From an uncultured Bacteroidales bacterium (GTDB lineage: Bacteria > Bacteroidota > Bacteroidia > Bacteroidales > Paludibacteraceae): a stretch of 32,119 nucleotides of DNA. Made by a program: the position numbers and the translations under genes. A model generated the notes under the pieces. That model was not told the origin of the DNA. It saw only the letters and a program-made list of their open reading frames with translations, and did not search any database. The stretch is from contig CADAZU010000018.1 in NCBI GenBank assembly GCA_902792535.1, positions 1-32,119 on the forward strand. The letters are read 5' to 3'. Of this stretch, positions 1-8,359 are shown piece after piece. Every line of letters begins with the position of its first letter. Position 1 is the stretch's first letter.

Positions 1-1347
1 AATCTCCTTTCTTAAATTGTCCAACGCTTCGCGAACGATAGCCTGCAGCGGCATTTTGGAGGTGCAGACATACTCGCAGAGCGCAAAATCTTCGGGAGCT
101 ACCTCATACGCGCCGAGGGCTTCCATCTTGTCGATGTTGCCGGCAATCATGGCTTTGATGAGGTACTCGGGGTAGATGTCCATCGGGAAGACCTTGTCGT
201 ACTCGCCGGAGACGATGATCGCGCGGCGACCACCTTTGAGACGTGCGTCCCACTGGTAGTGCTTCTTGCCGAAGAGCCAGCGTGTGAAACAGTTGTCGAG
301 CATGGCAGCGGGGTCGGTCTTGCCGAAATGGAACGACGAGAAGCGCGGCAGCATCCAGCCCATGAACTCGTGGTTCTCGGAGCCTTCGTCCAGCACCGTG
401 AACTGGTTGTCATAGACGGAGATGATGTCGTCAAGGCTGATCTGGCGTCCGGAGAGCACGTTGCCGGCGATGTAGCGGCACGGACACTCAGTGTGTACGT
501 TGCTCGTCAGGATAGCTGATACAGGCATACCCGGCAGCACGTTGTAATACTGCTTGCCGTAAGCGAGCGGACCGGTCAGCGCCACTTTCTTCTGGTAATC
601 CACGATACCTTTCTGGAAGAGGCGGCCGATGATGGCAAGGTCCTGGATGTTGACGGTGAAGACCGTCTCACCCTTCGCCAGCGGCGCGAGGTTGTTGAGC
701 TGTACGCCTACGTTACCCGCAGGGTGGGGACCAAAGACCTCATAGAGGGTGCAGTCCTTCAACTCACGGAACTCGGTTGCTTTGGCGCCACCCTTGATGC
801 CGACGAACACCGGAGCCAGTTGGCTCAGGGCGGTTACGGCAGCCTGCAGGGTAGGCAGCTGACCTTTCAGTACCCACTCGTAGTTCGGAGCCACGGGAGC
901 CGTGTCGAACGTAGAGATAAAGATAGCACGAGGAGTCTTGTTCGGCAGCGCAATGCAGTCGTACGGACGCTGTTTGATGAGCGCCCAGAGACCGGACTTG
1001 AGAAGGAGTTCCTTCACATCGCCTGCGGTGTCGAACTTCTCGTACTGAACGGTAGCGTCTGCCTCGATGTCGATGGACATCACCTTGCGCCGCTCGCCGC
1101 GGACGATTGCCACGACTTTACCCGACACAGGGGACGTGAACTGCATCTGCTCAAACGCCTTGTCGTGAAAGAGCGGCGAACCGGCTTTCACGAAATCGCC
1201 TTCATGCACGTCCAGCTTGGGCGTGACACCGGCGAAATGGTCGGGCACAATATGAAAGACCTCCGGACGGCGCACGCTACCCAGCTGCTCCACCGCGGGT
1301 CCCTCGAAAGGAATGTCCAAACCACGTTTCAGTTTGATTTGTTGCAT
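1..1347 (-). CDS. nqrA: Na(+)-translocating NADH-quinone reductase subunit A (3' end cut by window edge)
   Basis: Reading leftwards from an ATG at 1347, 449 codons stay open to base 1 with no stop. The protein starts MQQIKLKRGLDIPFEGPA and contains HIVPDHFAGVTPKLDVHEGD, GIKGGAKATEF and PVSAILTSNVHTECPCRYI, all typical of NqrA. NqrA is the non-membrane subunit of the six-subunit NQR complex, which oxidises NADH, reduces quinone and exports Na+. Family members are about 445-450 residues, so only the last few residues should be missing; nqrB would be expected beyond the left edge. The start fits the family N-terminus and lies about 70 bases downstream of a Bacteroidales-type promoter at 1420-1450. 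Nothing looks broken. Identification rests on recognised sequence, not a search. Confidence 0.95.
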   Translation of the reverse strand, partial: MQQIKLKRGLDIPFEGPAVEQLGSVRRPEVFHIVPDHFAGVTPKLDVHEGDFVKAGSPLFHDKAFEQMQFTSPVSGKVVAIVRGERRKVMSIDIEADATVQYEKFDTAGDVKELLLKSGLWALIKQRPYDCIALPNKTPRAIFISTFDTAPVAPNYEWVLKGQLPTLQAAVTALSQLAPVFVGIKGGAKATEFRELKDCTLYEVFGPHPAGNVGVQLNNLAPLAKGETVFTVNIQDLAIIGRLFQKGIVDYQKKVALTGPLAYGKQYYNVLPGMPVSAILTSNVHTECPCRYIAGNVLSGRQISLDDIISVYDNQFTVLDEGSENHEFMGWMLPRFSSFHFGKTDPAAMLDNCFTRWLFGKKHYQWDARLKGGRRAIIVSGEYDKVFPMDIYPEYLIKAMIAGNIDKMEALGAYEVAPEDFALCEYVCTSKMPLQAIVREALDNLRKEI

Positions 1348-1419
1348 AAATGTTAGTTAATTATTGTTTGATTTGTTATGATTTTTCGATATTTTGATAG
1401 TCGTTACAAAAAGCGGGCG

Positions 1420-1450
1420 CAAAGGTACAAAAAGTTTTTCACATACACAA
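1420..1450 (-). promoter_or_regulatory. Bacteroidales-type promoter for nqrA
   Basis: On the minus strand a -7 box TACCTTTG (1427-1420) follows a TTG (1450-1448) with 20 bases between. It matches the TTTG-N19/20-TAnnTTTG pattern of the phylum and leaves a leader of roughly 65 bases before the nqrA ATG. Confidence 0.65.
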
Positions 1451-1519
1451 GCGCGCGCGTTCATTTTTTATAAAAAAATAACAAATTGCATAATTTATTT
1501 GGCAAATCGCTTTTTGCCG

Positions 1520-1550
1520 TTTGGTATGTGCCGATTTTTTTGTAATTTTG
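1520..1550 (+). promoter_or_regulatory. Bacteroidales-type promoter for the DPP4-family peptidase gene
   Basis: TTTG at 1520-1523, 19 bases, then TAATTTTG at 1543-1550. Transcription would begin near 1557, so a longer reading frame starting at 1521 cannot be the real start; the ATG at 1572 lies just inside the transcript and begins a signal peptide. Confidence 0.75.
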
Positions 1551-1571
1551 CATGCCAAAAAATGTGAAAAG

Positions 1572-3677
1572 ATGAAATTAATCCTAATATTATCTATTTT
1601 GCCGGCGATTTTAGCCGGGGAGTACAATGCCAAAACGCTTACCGTAGCGGAGCAGGACAGCATTTTGAAGGTACAAAGTAACCAAGTACCAAGTACAAAG
1701 GAGGAGGTTGCCTGTACGCGGTATAGGCTGGAGAGCGAGAACGAGGAGCAGATTTTCCGCCATTCGCAGGTGGCGGAGTGGTTCGTGTATGACACAATGC
1801 GGCACACGCGCAAGCGTCTCGGAGAAGGGATGTTCAAGGGCGAAGAGGTCAAGGTGCGCGACGCCGTGATGAGCCCGAACGGACGGTATGTGGCTTTTGC
1901 GAAAGACAACAACCTCTATATCCACAAACTCGATTTCGGAACCGAAGTGGCGGTGACGAAGGACGCGAACACCGAGATCATCAACGGTGTAGCGGACTGG
2001 CTGTACGAGGAGGAGTTTGCCACCACGGCGCTTTTTGCATGGAGTCCGGATTCGAAACAGCTGGCATTTATACGGCTGGACGAGACGGAAGTGCCGGAGT
2101 TCAGTTGGCAGACTTATCTGGAGACGCAGTATCCCGTTTCGGAGAGTCTGCGCTATCCGAAAGCCGGTTGCGCCAATGCGAAAGCGAGCGTCTGCGTCTA
2201 TGACGTGGCGACAAAGGGGATTGTGACGGTTAAGTTTTCGGAAGCCGGCAACCAGAACTCGGATTATTATTTCCCGCGGTTGCGGTGGACGGAGAGTGGG
2301 GAGCTGATTGTGCTGCGCGTGAACAGAGACCAGACGAAGATGGAGGTCTTTTCCTGCAACGCCAAATCGACCGTTTCGAACCTGCTGTACAAAGAGGAAA
2401 GCAAGAACTATTTTGTGGACTACAGCCTGTTCGACGAGTGGAAATGGCTGAGCGACGGACGGATCATTGTGCTGAGCGAGAAAGACGGCTGGCGGCGTGC
2501 GTATCTCTATAACGCGCAAGGGATTGAGCAGCGAACGCTGACGCCGGACGAGATGGATGTGACCGCGCTGTACGCCGTGGACGAGAAAGCGCAGATTCTG
2601 TATTATCAAGCCGCTCCGACGCCGAGCACAAGGCAGATCTACGCCTTGAATTACCAAAAACCAGCCGCCAGTATTCAGCTGACAGCAGGCGATGGTATGC
2701 ACAGCGCGCGATTCAGCGCGGACGGCAAGAAGATGATCGTCTGCTACCAGAGTTTTGATACACCGAACCGATATACGCTCTATAAAAGTCCCTCCCCGGG
2801 AGTTCTACGACCGTCCACAGGACGCTCGATCGAGCAGAGCTCTTCACCCCTTAAGGGTGGGGAAGTGCTGCTGAGCAATGACTCGCTGGCGGAGGCGTGG
2901 CAATCCAACGGTCTGCCGGAACCGGAACTGATGAAGATTCCGAACGGCAAGGGACAGGAGTTGGAAGCGATGCTGATGATAAGCGACAAAGTGACCAAGG
3001 ACCAAGGACCAAAGCCGTTGGTGGTGATGCACTATAGCGGTCCGGCGAGCCAGCGCGTGTTGAACCGTTGGCGCAAACGGTTCGAATATGCGTTAGTAGA
3101 AGCAGGCTACGCTGTGCTGATCGTGGACAGCCGCGGCGGCGATTGCCGTGGTCGTGCTTGGCGGAACGAGACATACATGGGCTTGGGAATCAAGGAAGCG
3201 GAGGATCTGATTGCTGCGGCGAACTATATCAGTCAGCGTCCGGAGATTGACGCGGACAGAATGGCAATCCTCGGCTGGAGTTACGGCGGATATGAGACGC
3301 TGATGACGATGAGCACCAAGGGACATCCGTTCAAAGCGGGTGTGGCGATTGCGCCGGTGACCGACTGGAAATTATACGACAGCGCTTATACGGAGCGCTA
3401 TATGCGTCGCCCGCAGGTTAATCCGCGCGGATATGAAGAGGCTTCGCTGATGAACCATGTGGAGGACATGAGCGGCGAGGTGCTTATTATCCACGGAACG
3501 GGCGATGACAATGTGCATGTGCAGCACGCGATGCAGTATTTTGACGCGCTGGTGAAGGCGGACAAGCAGTTTGAGATGCAGCTCTATCCGGACGACAATC
3601 ATTTCCTGCGCAAAGGCAACAACGCCAAGCACATGCACGAGCGCGTGTTGGGCTTTTTGGAACGAGTTTTAAAGTAA
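1572..3677 (+). CDS. Dipeptidyl peptidase IV-family serine peptidase, exported
   Basis: A 701-residue S9B peptidase that likely removes N-terminal dipeptides (often X-Pro) from peptides in the periplasm or at the outer face. A signal peptide is visible at residues 1-17 (MKLILILSILPAILAGE). The N-terminal beta-propeller carries the DPP4 Glu motif in WLYEEEF (Glu146-148). The C-terminal alpha/beta hydrolase domain has the nucleophile in GWSYGGY (Ser570), Asp645 in HGTGDDNVH and His677 in DDNHF; the Ser-Asp-His spacings resemble human DPP4. Length is typical once three odd insertions are allowed for (1671-1701, 2787-2866, 2984-3014), all in frame. First gene of a plus-strand run reaching 9045. 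Peptide use as carbon and nitrogen source is a reasonable role; exact substrate unknown. Confidence 0.92.
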   Translation: MKLILILSILPAILAGEYNAKTLTVAEQDSILKVQSNQVPSTKEEVACTRYRLESENEEQIFRHSQVAEWFVYDTMRHTRKRLGEGMFKGEEVKVRDAVMSPNGRYVAFAKDNNLYIHKLDFGTEVAVTKDANTEIINGVADWLYEEEFATTALFAWSPDSKQLAFIRLDETEVPEFSWQTYLETQYPVSESLRYPKAGCANAKASVCVYDVATKGIVTVKFSEAGNQNSDYYFPRLRWTESGELIVLRVNRDQTKMEVFSCNAKSTVSNLLYKEESKNYFVDYSLFDEWKWLSDGRIIVLSEKDGWRRAYLYNAQGIEQRTLTPDEMDVTALYAVDEKAQILYYQAAPTPSTRQIYALNYQKPAASIQLTAGDGMHSARFSADGKKMIVCYQSFDTPNRYTLYKSPSPGVLRPSTGRSIEQSSSPLKGGEVLLSNDSLAEAWQSNGLPEPELMKIPNGKGQELEAMLMISDKVTKDQGPKPLVVMHYSGPASQRVLNRWRKRFEYALVEAGYAVLIVDSRGGDCRGRAWRNETYMGLGIKEAEDLIAAANYISQRPEIDADRMAILGWSYGGYETLMTMSTKGHPFKAGVAIAPVTDWKLYDSAYTERYMRRPQVNPRGYEEASLMNHVEDMSGEVLIIHGTGDDNVHVQHAMQYFDALVKADKQFEMQLYPDDNHFLRKGNNAKHMHERVLGFLERVLK
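1671..1701 (+). repeat. Short-period repeat element (CCAAGTA type), copy 1, inside the peptidase gene
   Basis: Units GTACAAA, GTAACCAA, GTACCAA, GTACAAA follow one another (7-8-7-7 bases). They encode VQSNQVPSTK near residues 34-43, just after the signal peptide, in frame. Nearly the same DNA and peptide recur at 16979-17007 in an unrelated glycosyltransferase. Confidence 0.85.
2787..2866 (+). repeat. In-frame low-homology insertion with small palindromes, inside the peptidase gene
   Basis: About 80 bases encode a Ser/Pro/Gly-rich segment (SPSPGVLRPSTGRSIEQ, then SSSPLKGGE) between the last propeller strands and the hydrolase domain, where related peptidases have no such stretch as far as I recall. 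It holds the palindromes TCGATCGA and CCCCTTAAGGG plus a CTCCCCGGGAG segment. It looks like an inserted non-coding-type sequence that happens to be open. Boundaries are approximate. Confidence 0.55.
2984..3014 (+). repeat. Short-period repeat element (CCAAGGA type), copy 2, inside the peptidase gene
   Basis: Units GACAAAG, TGACCAAG, GACCAAG, GACCAAAG (7-8-7-8 bases) encode DKVTKDQGPK just before the core strand PLVVMHYSGP. It is the same element type as at 1671, but read in a different phase. Confidence 0.8.
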
Positions 3678-3682
3678 GCGTA

Positions 3683-3750
3683 CCGTCGAGACCTCGTCGG
3701 GACGTCGTCGAGAAATGGTATAAGTGAAAAATCACAAATTACAAAATAAC
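3683..3750 (+). repeat. Intergenic arrays: three 11-base units, then 7-base units
   Basis: In the 84-base gap after the peptidase gene, three 11-base units (CCGTCGAGACC, TCGTCGGGACG, TCGTCGAGAAA) fill 3683-3715. About nine bases further on, AAATCAC, AAATTAC, AAAATAAC follow at 7-8 base steps (about 3728-3750). No TAnnTTTG promoter is visible in the gap, so the transporter gene may be read from the peptidase promoter. Confidence 0.65.
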
Positions 3751-3761
3751 AATTTAATATT

Positions 3762-5018
3762 ATGGAAACAAAACAACAAAACAAGTCTCTGACAATTATC
3801 ACGATTGTTGCGATGATGTTCCTCTACGCAATGATCTCTTTTGTCACCAATTTGGCTGCTCCGGTGGGTAAGATCTGGGGCGCATCGTTTGAAGACCCGG
3901 CTCAGGCTGAGCGAATGGGTATGCTGGGTAACCTGTTCAATTTTCTGGCGTACCTGATTATGGGTATTCCGGCAGGAAACATCCTGGCGAAACGCGGTTA
4001 CAAGAGCACCGCTCTGATGGCTATCGCGCTGGGATTCGTAGGAATCGGATTCCAGTGGATGAGTGGTGTGCTGGATAGCTTCTATGTCTATCTGTTTGGC
4101 GCGTTGCTGGGCGGTTTCTGCGTTTGTATGCTGAATACGGTGGTAAACCCGATGTTGAACCTGTTAGGTGGCGGAGGCAACCGCGGAAACCAGTTGAACA
4201 TGGTTGGCGGTACGCTCAATTCGCTCTCCGGTGCTCTGACGCCGATGTTGGTGGGTGCGATCGTTGGTGAGAGCCTCGCCGGCAAGCAGATTGACGATGT
4301 CAACGTAGTGCTGTACATCGCGATGGCAGTATTTGCCGTGATCTATCTTATCATCCGCATCACACCGATTGCCGAACCGGCAGGAGCAGGTCAGCAGGTG
4401 ACTTACGAGCACAGCCCTTGGTCTTTCCGTCATCTGACGCTGGGCGTGATTGCGATCTTCTTCTATGTGGGTGTAGAGATCGGTATTCCGGCAACACTCA
4501 TTTCGTATCTGACTCCGCGGGTTGGTTTTGCGGCAGCAGGTCTGATTGCAGGACGGTATTGGATTTTGATGTTGATCGGTCGTTTCATCGGTTCCACTAT
4601 TGGTGGTAAAGTCAGCAGTCGCACGATGGTGATGTGTGTTGCTTCGGTTGCCATCGCGCTGATGGTAGCTGCTATGCTGATCGGCGACAGCATCATGGCG
4701 AAGACTTTTGTACAGGGTCAAGTAATCGAAGTGCCGCTGGCTTCTACGTTGCTTGTTCTCTGCGGTCTGTGCACCTCCGTTATGTGGACTTCGATCTTCA
4801 ATATGGCGACAGAAGGATTAGGCAAATATACTGCGAAGGCGTCCGGTATCTTTATGATGATGGTCGTCGGCGGCGGAATTGTGCCGTATATTCAGAGTGT
4901 GATTGCGGCGCACGATTGCCTGCTCAGTTATATCGTGCCCATCGTTAGCGTGGCTTATATCCTATTCTACGCAATCTGGGGAAGCAAAAATGTAAACAAA
5001 GATATTAAAATTGATTAA
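3762..5018 (+). CDS. Sugar MFS transporter (fucose/glucose/galactose permease-like)
   Basis: A 418-residue, highly hydrophobic protein of about 12 membrane helices. The N-terminal half carries NTVVNPMLNLLGGGGNRGNQ followed by NMVGGTLNS, the pattern of the FHS-type sugar:H+ symporters, and RG-K after helix 2 (AKRGYKS). It should bring a monosaccharide across the inner membrane; which one cannot be read from sequence. The ATG at 3762 follows an AT-rich leader without Shine-Dalgarno sequence. It ends two bases before the ROK kinase gene, so uptake and phosphorylation of the same sugar are probably coupled. Length is normal and no damage is seen. Confidence 0.87.
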   Translation: METKQQNKSLTIITIVAMMFLYAMISFVTNLAAPVGKIWGASFEDPAQAERMGMLGNLFNFLAYLIMGIPAGNILAKRGYKSTALMAIALGFVGIGFQWMSGVLDSFYVYLFGALLGGFCVCMLNTVVNPMLNLLGGGGNRGNQLNMVGGTLNSLSGALTPMLVGAIVGESLAGKQIDDVNVVLYIAMAVFAVIYLIIRITPIAEPAGAGQQVTYEHSPWSFRHLTLGVIAIFFYVGVEIGIPATLISYLTPRVGFAAAGLIAGRYWILMLIGRFIGSTIGGKVSSRTMVMCVASVAIALMVAAMLIGDSIMAKTFVQGQVIEVPLASTLLVLCGLCTSVMWTSIFNMATEGLGKYTAKASGIFMMMVVGGGIVPYIQSVIAAHDCLLSYIVPIVSVAYILFYAIWGSKNVNKDIKID

Positions 5019-5020
5019 CC

Positions 5021-5977
5021 ATGAAAAAGTATGCTTTAGGTATCGACTTGGGTGGAACGGGCACCAAGTTCGGTTTGGTTAGCGAAGACGGACAAGTGCT
5101 TCGCAGTAATTCCATCCCCACACAGCAGTATCCTGAAATCAACGAATACTGCGATGAGTTGTGCGAACGTATGCGCCAACTCGTCAAGGATGAAGGTATT
5201 GAACTGAGTGATGTGGTTGGCATCGGTTGCGGTGCGCCTAACGGTAATTTCTATTCGGGCTGTATCGAACAGGCTCCCAACCTGCCGTGGAAAGGGGTAG
5301 TGCCTTTTGCCAAACTCATCAGCGAGCGTATGGGCATCAAATGTACCATTACCAACGATGCCAATGCTGCCGCGCAAGGCGAGATGATCTACGGTTCTGC
5401 ACGCGGAATGAAGAACTTTATCGTCATTACCCTTGGAACAGGCGTCGGTTCGGGTATTGTAATCGACGGCAAACTGCTCTACGGACATGACGGCTTTGCC
5501 GGAGAGCTGGGACACTGCAAGGTGGATCATTCCGGTAACGGACGCCTCTGCGGATGCGGTCAGCGCGGATGTATCGAAGCCTATGCGTCAGCTACAGGTG
5601 TGGCACGCACGGCTAAAGAAATCGTCACTTCGACCACTCAGCCGACGCTTCTCCGCCAAGTAGAAGACATCGACCATATCACGTCCAAAGATGTGTTCGA
5701 CGCCGCAGAAAAGGGCGATCTGGTAGCCAAGGAAATCTTTGATTACACAGGACATCTGCTTGGAGAGAAACTTGCGGATTACGTGCATTTCTCCAGCCCG
5801 GAGGCTATCATCCTCTTTGGCGGTTTGACCAAGGCTGGTCACTGGATCATGGATCCGATTCGTGAAGCGATGGAGGCGAACCTCATGCCGATCTGGAAGG
5901 GCAAAATCCCTGTATCTATCTCGGTGCTCAAAGACAGCGACGCAGCTATCCTTGGCGCTTCTTCGCTCGCGTGGTAA
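5021..5977 (+). CDS. ROK-family sugar kinase (glucokinase-like)
   Basis: A 318-residue ROK protein. The N-terminal phosphate-binding loop is GIDLGGTGTKFGLV (residues 7-20). The second ATP-binding segment is ITLGTGVGSGIVIDG. The family zinc site is present: GHCKVDHSGNGRLCGCGQRG continuing CIEAY, with the His and the Cys cluster intact. An Asp in ITNDANAAAQGE is the expected catalytic base region. There is no helix-turn-helix, so it is a kinase rather than a ROK repressor. It probably phosphorylates glucose, or the hexose imported by the transporter encoded two bases upstream; mannose or N-acetyl sugars are alternatives. Its stop overlaps the start of the deacetylase gene by seven bases. Confidence 0.9.
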   Translation: MKKYALGIDLGGTGTKFGLVSEDGQVLRSNSIPTQQYPEINEYCDELCERMRQLVKDEGIELSDVVGIGCGAPNGNFYSGCIEQAPNLPWKGVVPFAKLISERMGIKCTITNDANAAAQGEMIYGSARGMKNFIVITLGTGVGSGIVIDGKLLYGHDGFAGELGHCKVDHSGNGRLCGCGQRGCIEAYASATGVARTAKEIVTSTTQPTLLRQVEDIDHITSKDVFDAAEKGDLVAKEIFDYTGHLLGEKLADYVHFSSPEAIILFGGLTKAGHWIMDPIREAMEANLMPIWKGKIPVSISVLKDSDAAILGASSLAW

Positions 5978-6561
5978 AAGTGCGCGATATATGGCAACGT
6001 CTCTTCCCGTACGGTGTTTTCCGTACGGGGGAGGCGGTGTATCTTACTTTCGATGACGGTCCTATTCCTGAGGTCACGCCGAAAGTGCTGGCAATCCTGG
6101 ATCGTTACGGCGTGAAGGCGACCTTCTTCATGGTGGGCGAGAACATAGACAAACATCCGGAGGTGTATGAGCAGGTTGTGAAGGGCGGACATGCCATCGG
6201 CAATCATACCTATAACCACCTGAAAGGATGGAAATACCCGCTGAAAGAGTATCTGGCGAATGTGGCAAAATTTCCCAAGGAGACCAAGCTGTTTCGTCCG
6301 CCGTACGGCAAAGCGAGTTTCCGGCAAAGACGAGCCTTGGCAATGCAAGGCTATCGGATCATTTACTGGGATATTCTGACGCGGGATTATAACCCTAAAC
6401 GCACGCCGGAAGCGATGTTGGCGAAAGTGAAACGCGATGTGCGTCCGGGGAGTATCATCAATTTTCACGATTCGCTCAAGTCGAACGAGCGGATGTTAGC
6501 GGTCTTACCGCAAGTAATAGAATTTTTGCAAGCGCAGGGCTATGAACTGCGCACATTATAG
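5971..6561 (+). CDS. Polysaccharide deacetylase (NodB-type, carbohydrate esterase 4)
   Basis: A 196-residue single-domain NodB protein that should remove acetyl groups from N-acetylated sugars such as peptidoglycan or other glycans. The motifs are in order: TFDDGP (Asp28/Asp29), HTYNH (metal ligands His79 and His83), RPPYG, YWDILTRDY and INFHDS. The start is a GTG at 5971 inside the end of the ROK gene; GTG at 5980 is an equally possible start, and both leave the family's N-terminal WQRLFPYGVF segment. No signal peptide is seen, so location is uncertain (cytoplasmic, or exported in a way not visible here). The next gene begins one base after its stop. Confidence 0.88.
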   Translation: MVKVRDIWQRLFPYGVFRTGEAVYLTFDDGPIPEVTPKVLAILDRYGVKATFFMVGENIDKHPEVYEQVVKGGHAIGNHTYNHLKGWKYPLKEYLANVAKFPKETKLFRPPYGKASFRQRRALAMQGYRIIYWDILTRDYNPKRTPEAMLAKVKRDVRPGSIINFHDSLKSNERMLAVLPQVIEFLQAQGYELRTL

Positions 6562-6562
6562 G

Positions 6563-8359
6563 ATGAGAATAGGAAATCTGCGCAAAGCGATATATTGTCT
6601 GGCAGCGCTCGCAATCTTGGCGAGTTGTGCCAACCGTGGTATAGGTCCGCAAGGCGGTCCGAAAGATTCTATTCCGCCTGTTCCTCTGCGTTCGGTGCCC
6701 GAAATAGGTGCGCTGAATTTCAAAGACAAACGCATAGAGGTCACTTTCGACGAATATATCCAACTCAATAATATAGCCGGCAACCTGTTGATGTCTCCGC
6801 CCCAGCAGAACGCGCCGGACGTTCGGGCGAGGGGTAAGCGGCTGATTGTCAATTTCCAGGACTCGCTGCGCGACAGCACGACTTATACCATTGATTTCGG
6901 AGACGCGGTGTGCGATTTCCGCGAGCGCGTACCGCTGCATGGTTTCTCGTTCTATTTCTCTACGGGCGACGAGATTGATACGCTGGAGTTCCACGGAATG
7001 GTGTATGACGCGGCGACGCTGAACCCCATGCAGGGTATTCTGGTCGGCATCCATCGCGATATGTCGGACTCGGTTTTGAGCCAACAGCCTTTCGTGCGTA
7101 TCGCCAAGACCGACTCAACGGGGCATTTCCGTATAGGCAATATCCATCCGGGCAAATACAAGTACTACGCCGTGGATGATTTCAGCCGCGATAACCGGTT
7201 AACGCCGGGTGAAGCGATGGCGTTTGCGGACGAGGAGGTGACGATCGTTCCGAGGGACACCGCCGATAGTGCGGCAATGGTGGAAGGCAGGCTTTTCTTG
7301 TTTAAGGAAGCGCAGGAGAAGCTGTATCTCCAGCGCACGTTGCGCGATGAGCAACATCGTATCACGCTGCTTTTCTCGGCTTCGCCGGACAGCGTGCTCT
7401 CTTGGCGCGCGATGCGTCCCTCGGAGGTCGATTCGACGAAGAGCGACTCCGCGTGGGTCGATCCGACACCTTTTATACACATGGTCTATAATGTCCGGCG
7501 CGATACGGTGACGCTGTGGCTTACGGATAGCACTGCTATCCGCCAGGACTCGATCTTCCTCGAGGCGCGTTACCGCCGTACGGACAGCGTCTTAGATCTG
7601 GAGTGGTACACCGATACGCTGCGCGCTGTATGGCGTGCGCCAAGGATGACCGCGAAAGCGAAAGAACAGTTGGACAGGAAGAACCGCAACCGCCGTCTGG
7701 AACTGAAATCCAATGCCCGTAAGGGATTTGAGTTATACGACACGCTGAGTCTGAGTTGCACCACGCCGCTGGGCGCGATAGCAATCGACTCCGTGCATCT
7801 CTTCCACCGCCGGGACACGGTCTATACACCTGTTCCCTTTGAGATCATGCCGTACGACACCCTGCCGATGAAATTGCTGTTTAAGGCAGAACTGAAGGCG
7901 GGCGAGGACTACGAACTGCGTCTCGACAGTGGGGCGTTGACGGATGTATATGGCGTGAGCCATATCGCGGGAAATTATCCTCTGACGGTCAAGACACCGG
8001 CGGATTACTCTACGCTTCGCGTTCGGCTAAAGCCTTTTGTCCCGCAAGCACGGATTCAGATCTTGGACAGCAAGGATCAAGTGATACGCGAGCTGCCGGC
8101 AACGGAGGAAGGGGCGTTCTTTGAATACCTCAAACCCGACACGTACTATATGCGGCTCTATCTGGACGAGAACGGCGACGGCAAATGGACTACCGGATCA
8201 TGGGAGAACCATCGCCAGCCGGAAGCCATCTATTATTTCCCCGGTAAGATACAAACCAAGTCCAATTGGGATTTCGAGGAAGAGTGGGATTACCAAGCGG
8301 TAGACCGGATGCAGGCGAAACCGAAAGAACTGATCCAAGTGGTGACGAAAAAGAAGTGA
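6563..8359 (+). CDS. Lipoprotein with N-terminal Ig-like (Big_5/SbsA-type) domain
   Basis: From the ATG at 6563 the protein (598 residues) has a lipoprotein signal peptide ending in the lipobox LASC. An upstream ATG at 6542 would spoil the signal and overlap the previous gene by 20 bases, so it is not used. Residues after the Cys include GIGPQGGPKDSIPP and a Big_5-like beta domain (IEVTFDEYIQLNN to TTYTIDFGDAVCD). Later parts are beta-rich, with a segment resembling carboxypeptidase-regulatory-like folds (GHFRIGNIHPGKYKYYAVDD) and YYMRLYLDENGDGKW near the end. Such proteins are common in Bacteroidales, and their function is unknown. It is presumably anchored in the outer membrane. Confidence 0.75.
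   Translation: MRIGNLRKAIYCLAALAILASCANRGIGPQGGPKDSIPPVPLRSVPEIGALNFKDKRIEVTFDEYIQLNNIAGNLLMSPPQQNAPDVRARGKRLIVNFQDSLRDSTTYTIDFGDAVCDFRERVPLHGFSFYFSTGDEIDTLEFHGMVYDAATLNPMQGILVGIHRDMSDSVLSQQPFVRIAKTDSTGHFRIGNIHPGKYKYYAVDDFSRDNRLTPGEAMAFADEEVTIVPRDTADSAAMVEGRLFLFKEAQEKLYLQRTLRDEQHRITLLFSASPDSVLSWRAMRPSEVDSTKSDSAWVDPTPFIHMVYNVRRDTVTLWLTDSTAIRQDSIFLEARYRRTDSVLDLEWYTDTLRAVWRAPRMTAKAKEQLDRKNRNRRLELKSNARKGFELYDTLSLSCTTPLGAIAIDSVHLFHRRDTVYTPVPFEIMPYDTLPMKLLFKAELKAGEDYELRLDSGALTDVYGVSHIAGNYPLTVKTPADYSTLRVRLKPFVPQARIQILDSKDQVIRELPATEEGAFFEYLKPDTYYMRLYLDENGDGKWTTGSWENHRQPEAIYYFPGKIQTKSNWDFEEEWDYQAVDRMQAKPKELIQVVTKKK

Noticed and set aside
1611-2702. 363-codon minus-strand frame opposite the DPP4-family gene
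   Set aside because: The plus-strand protein has full family motifs; this frame is its complement with shadow-type composition.
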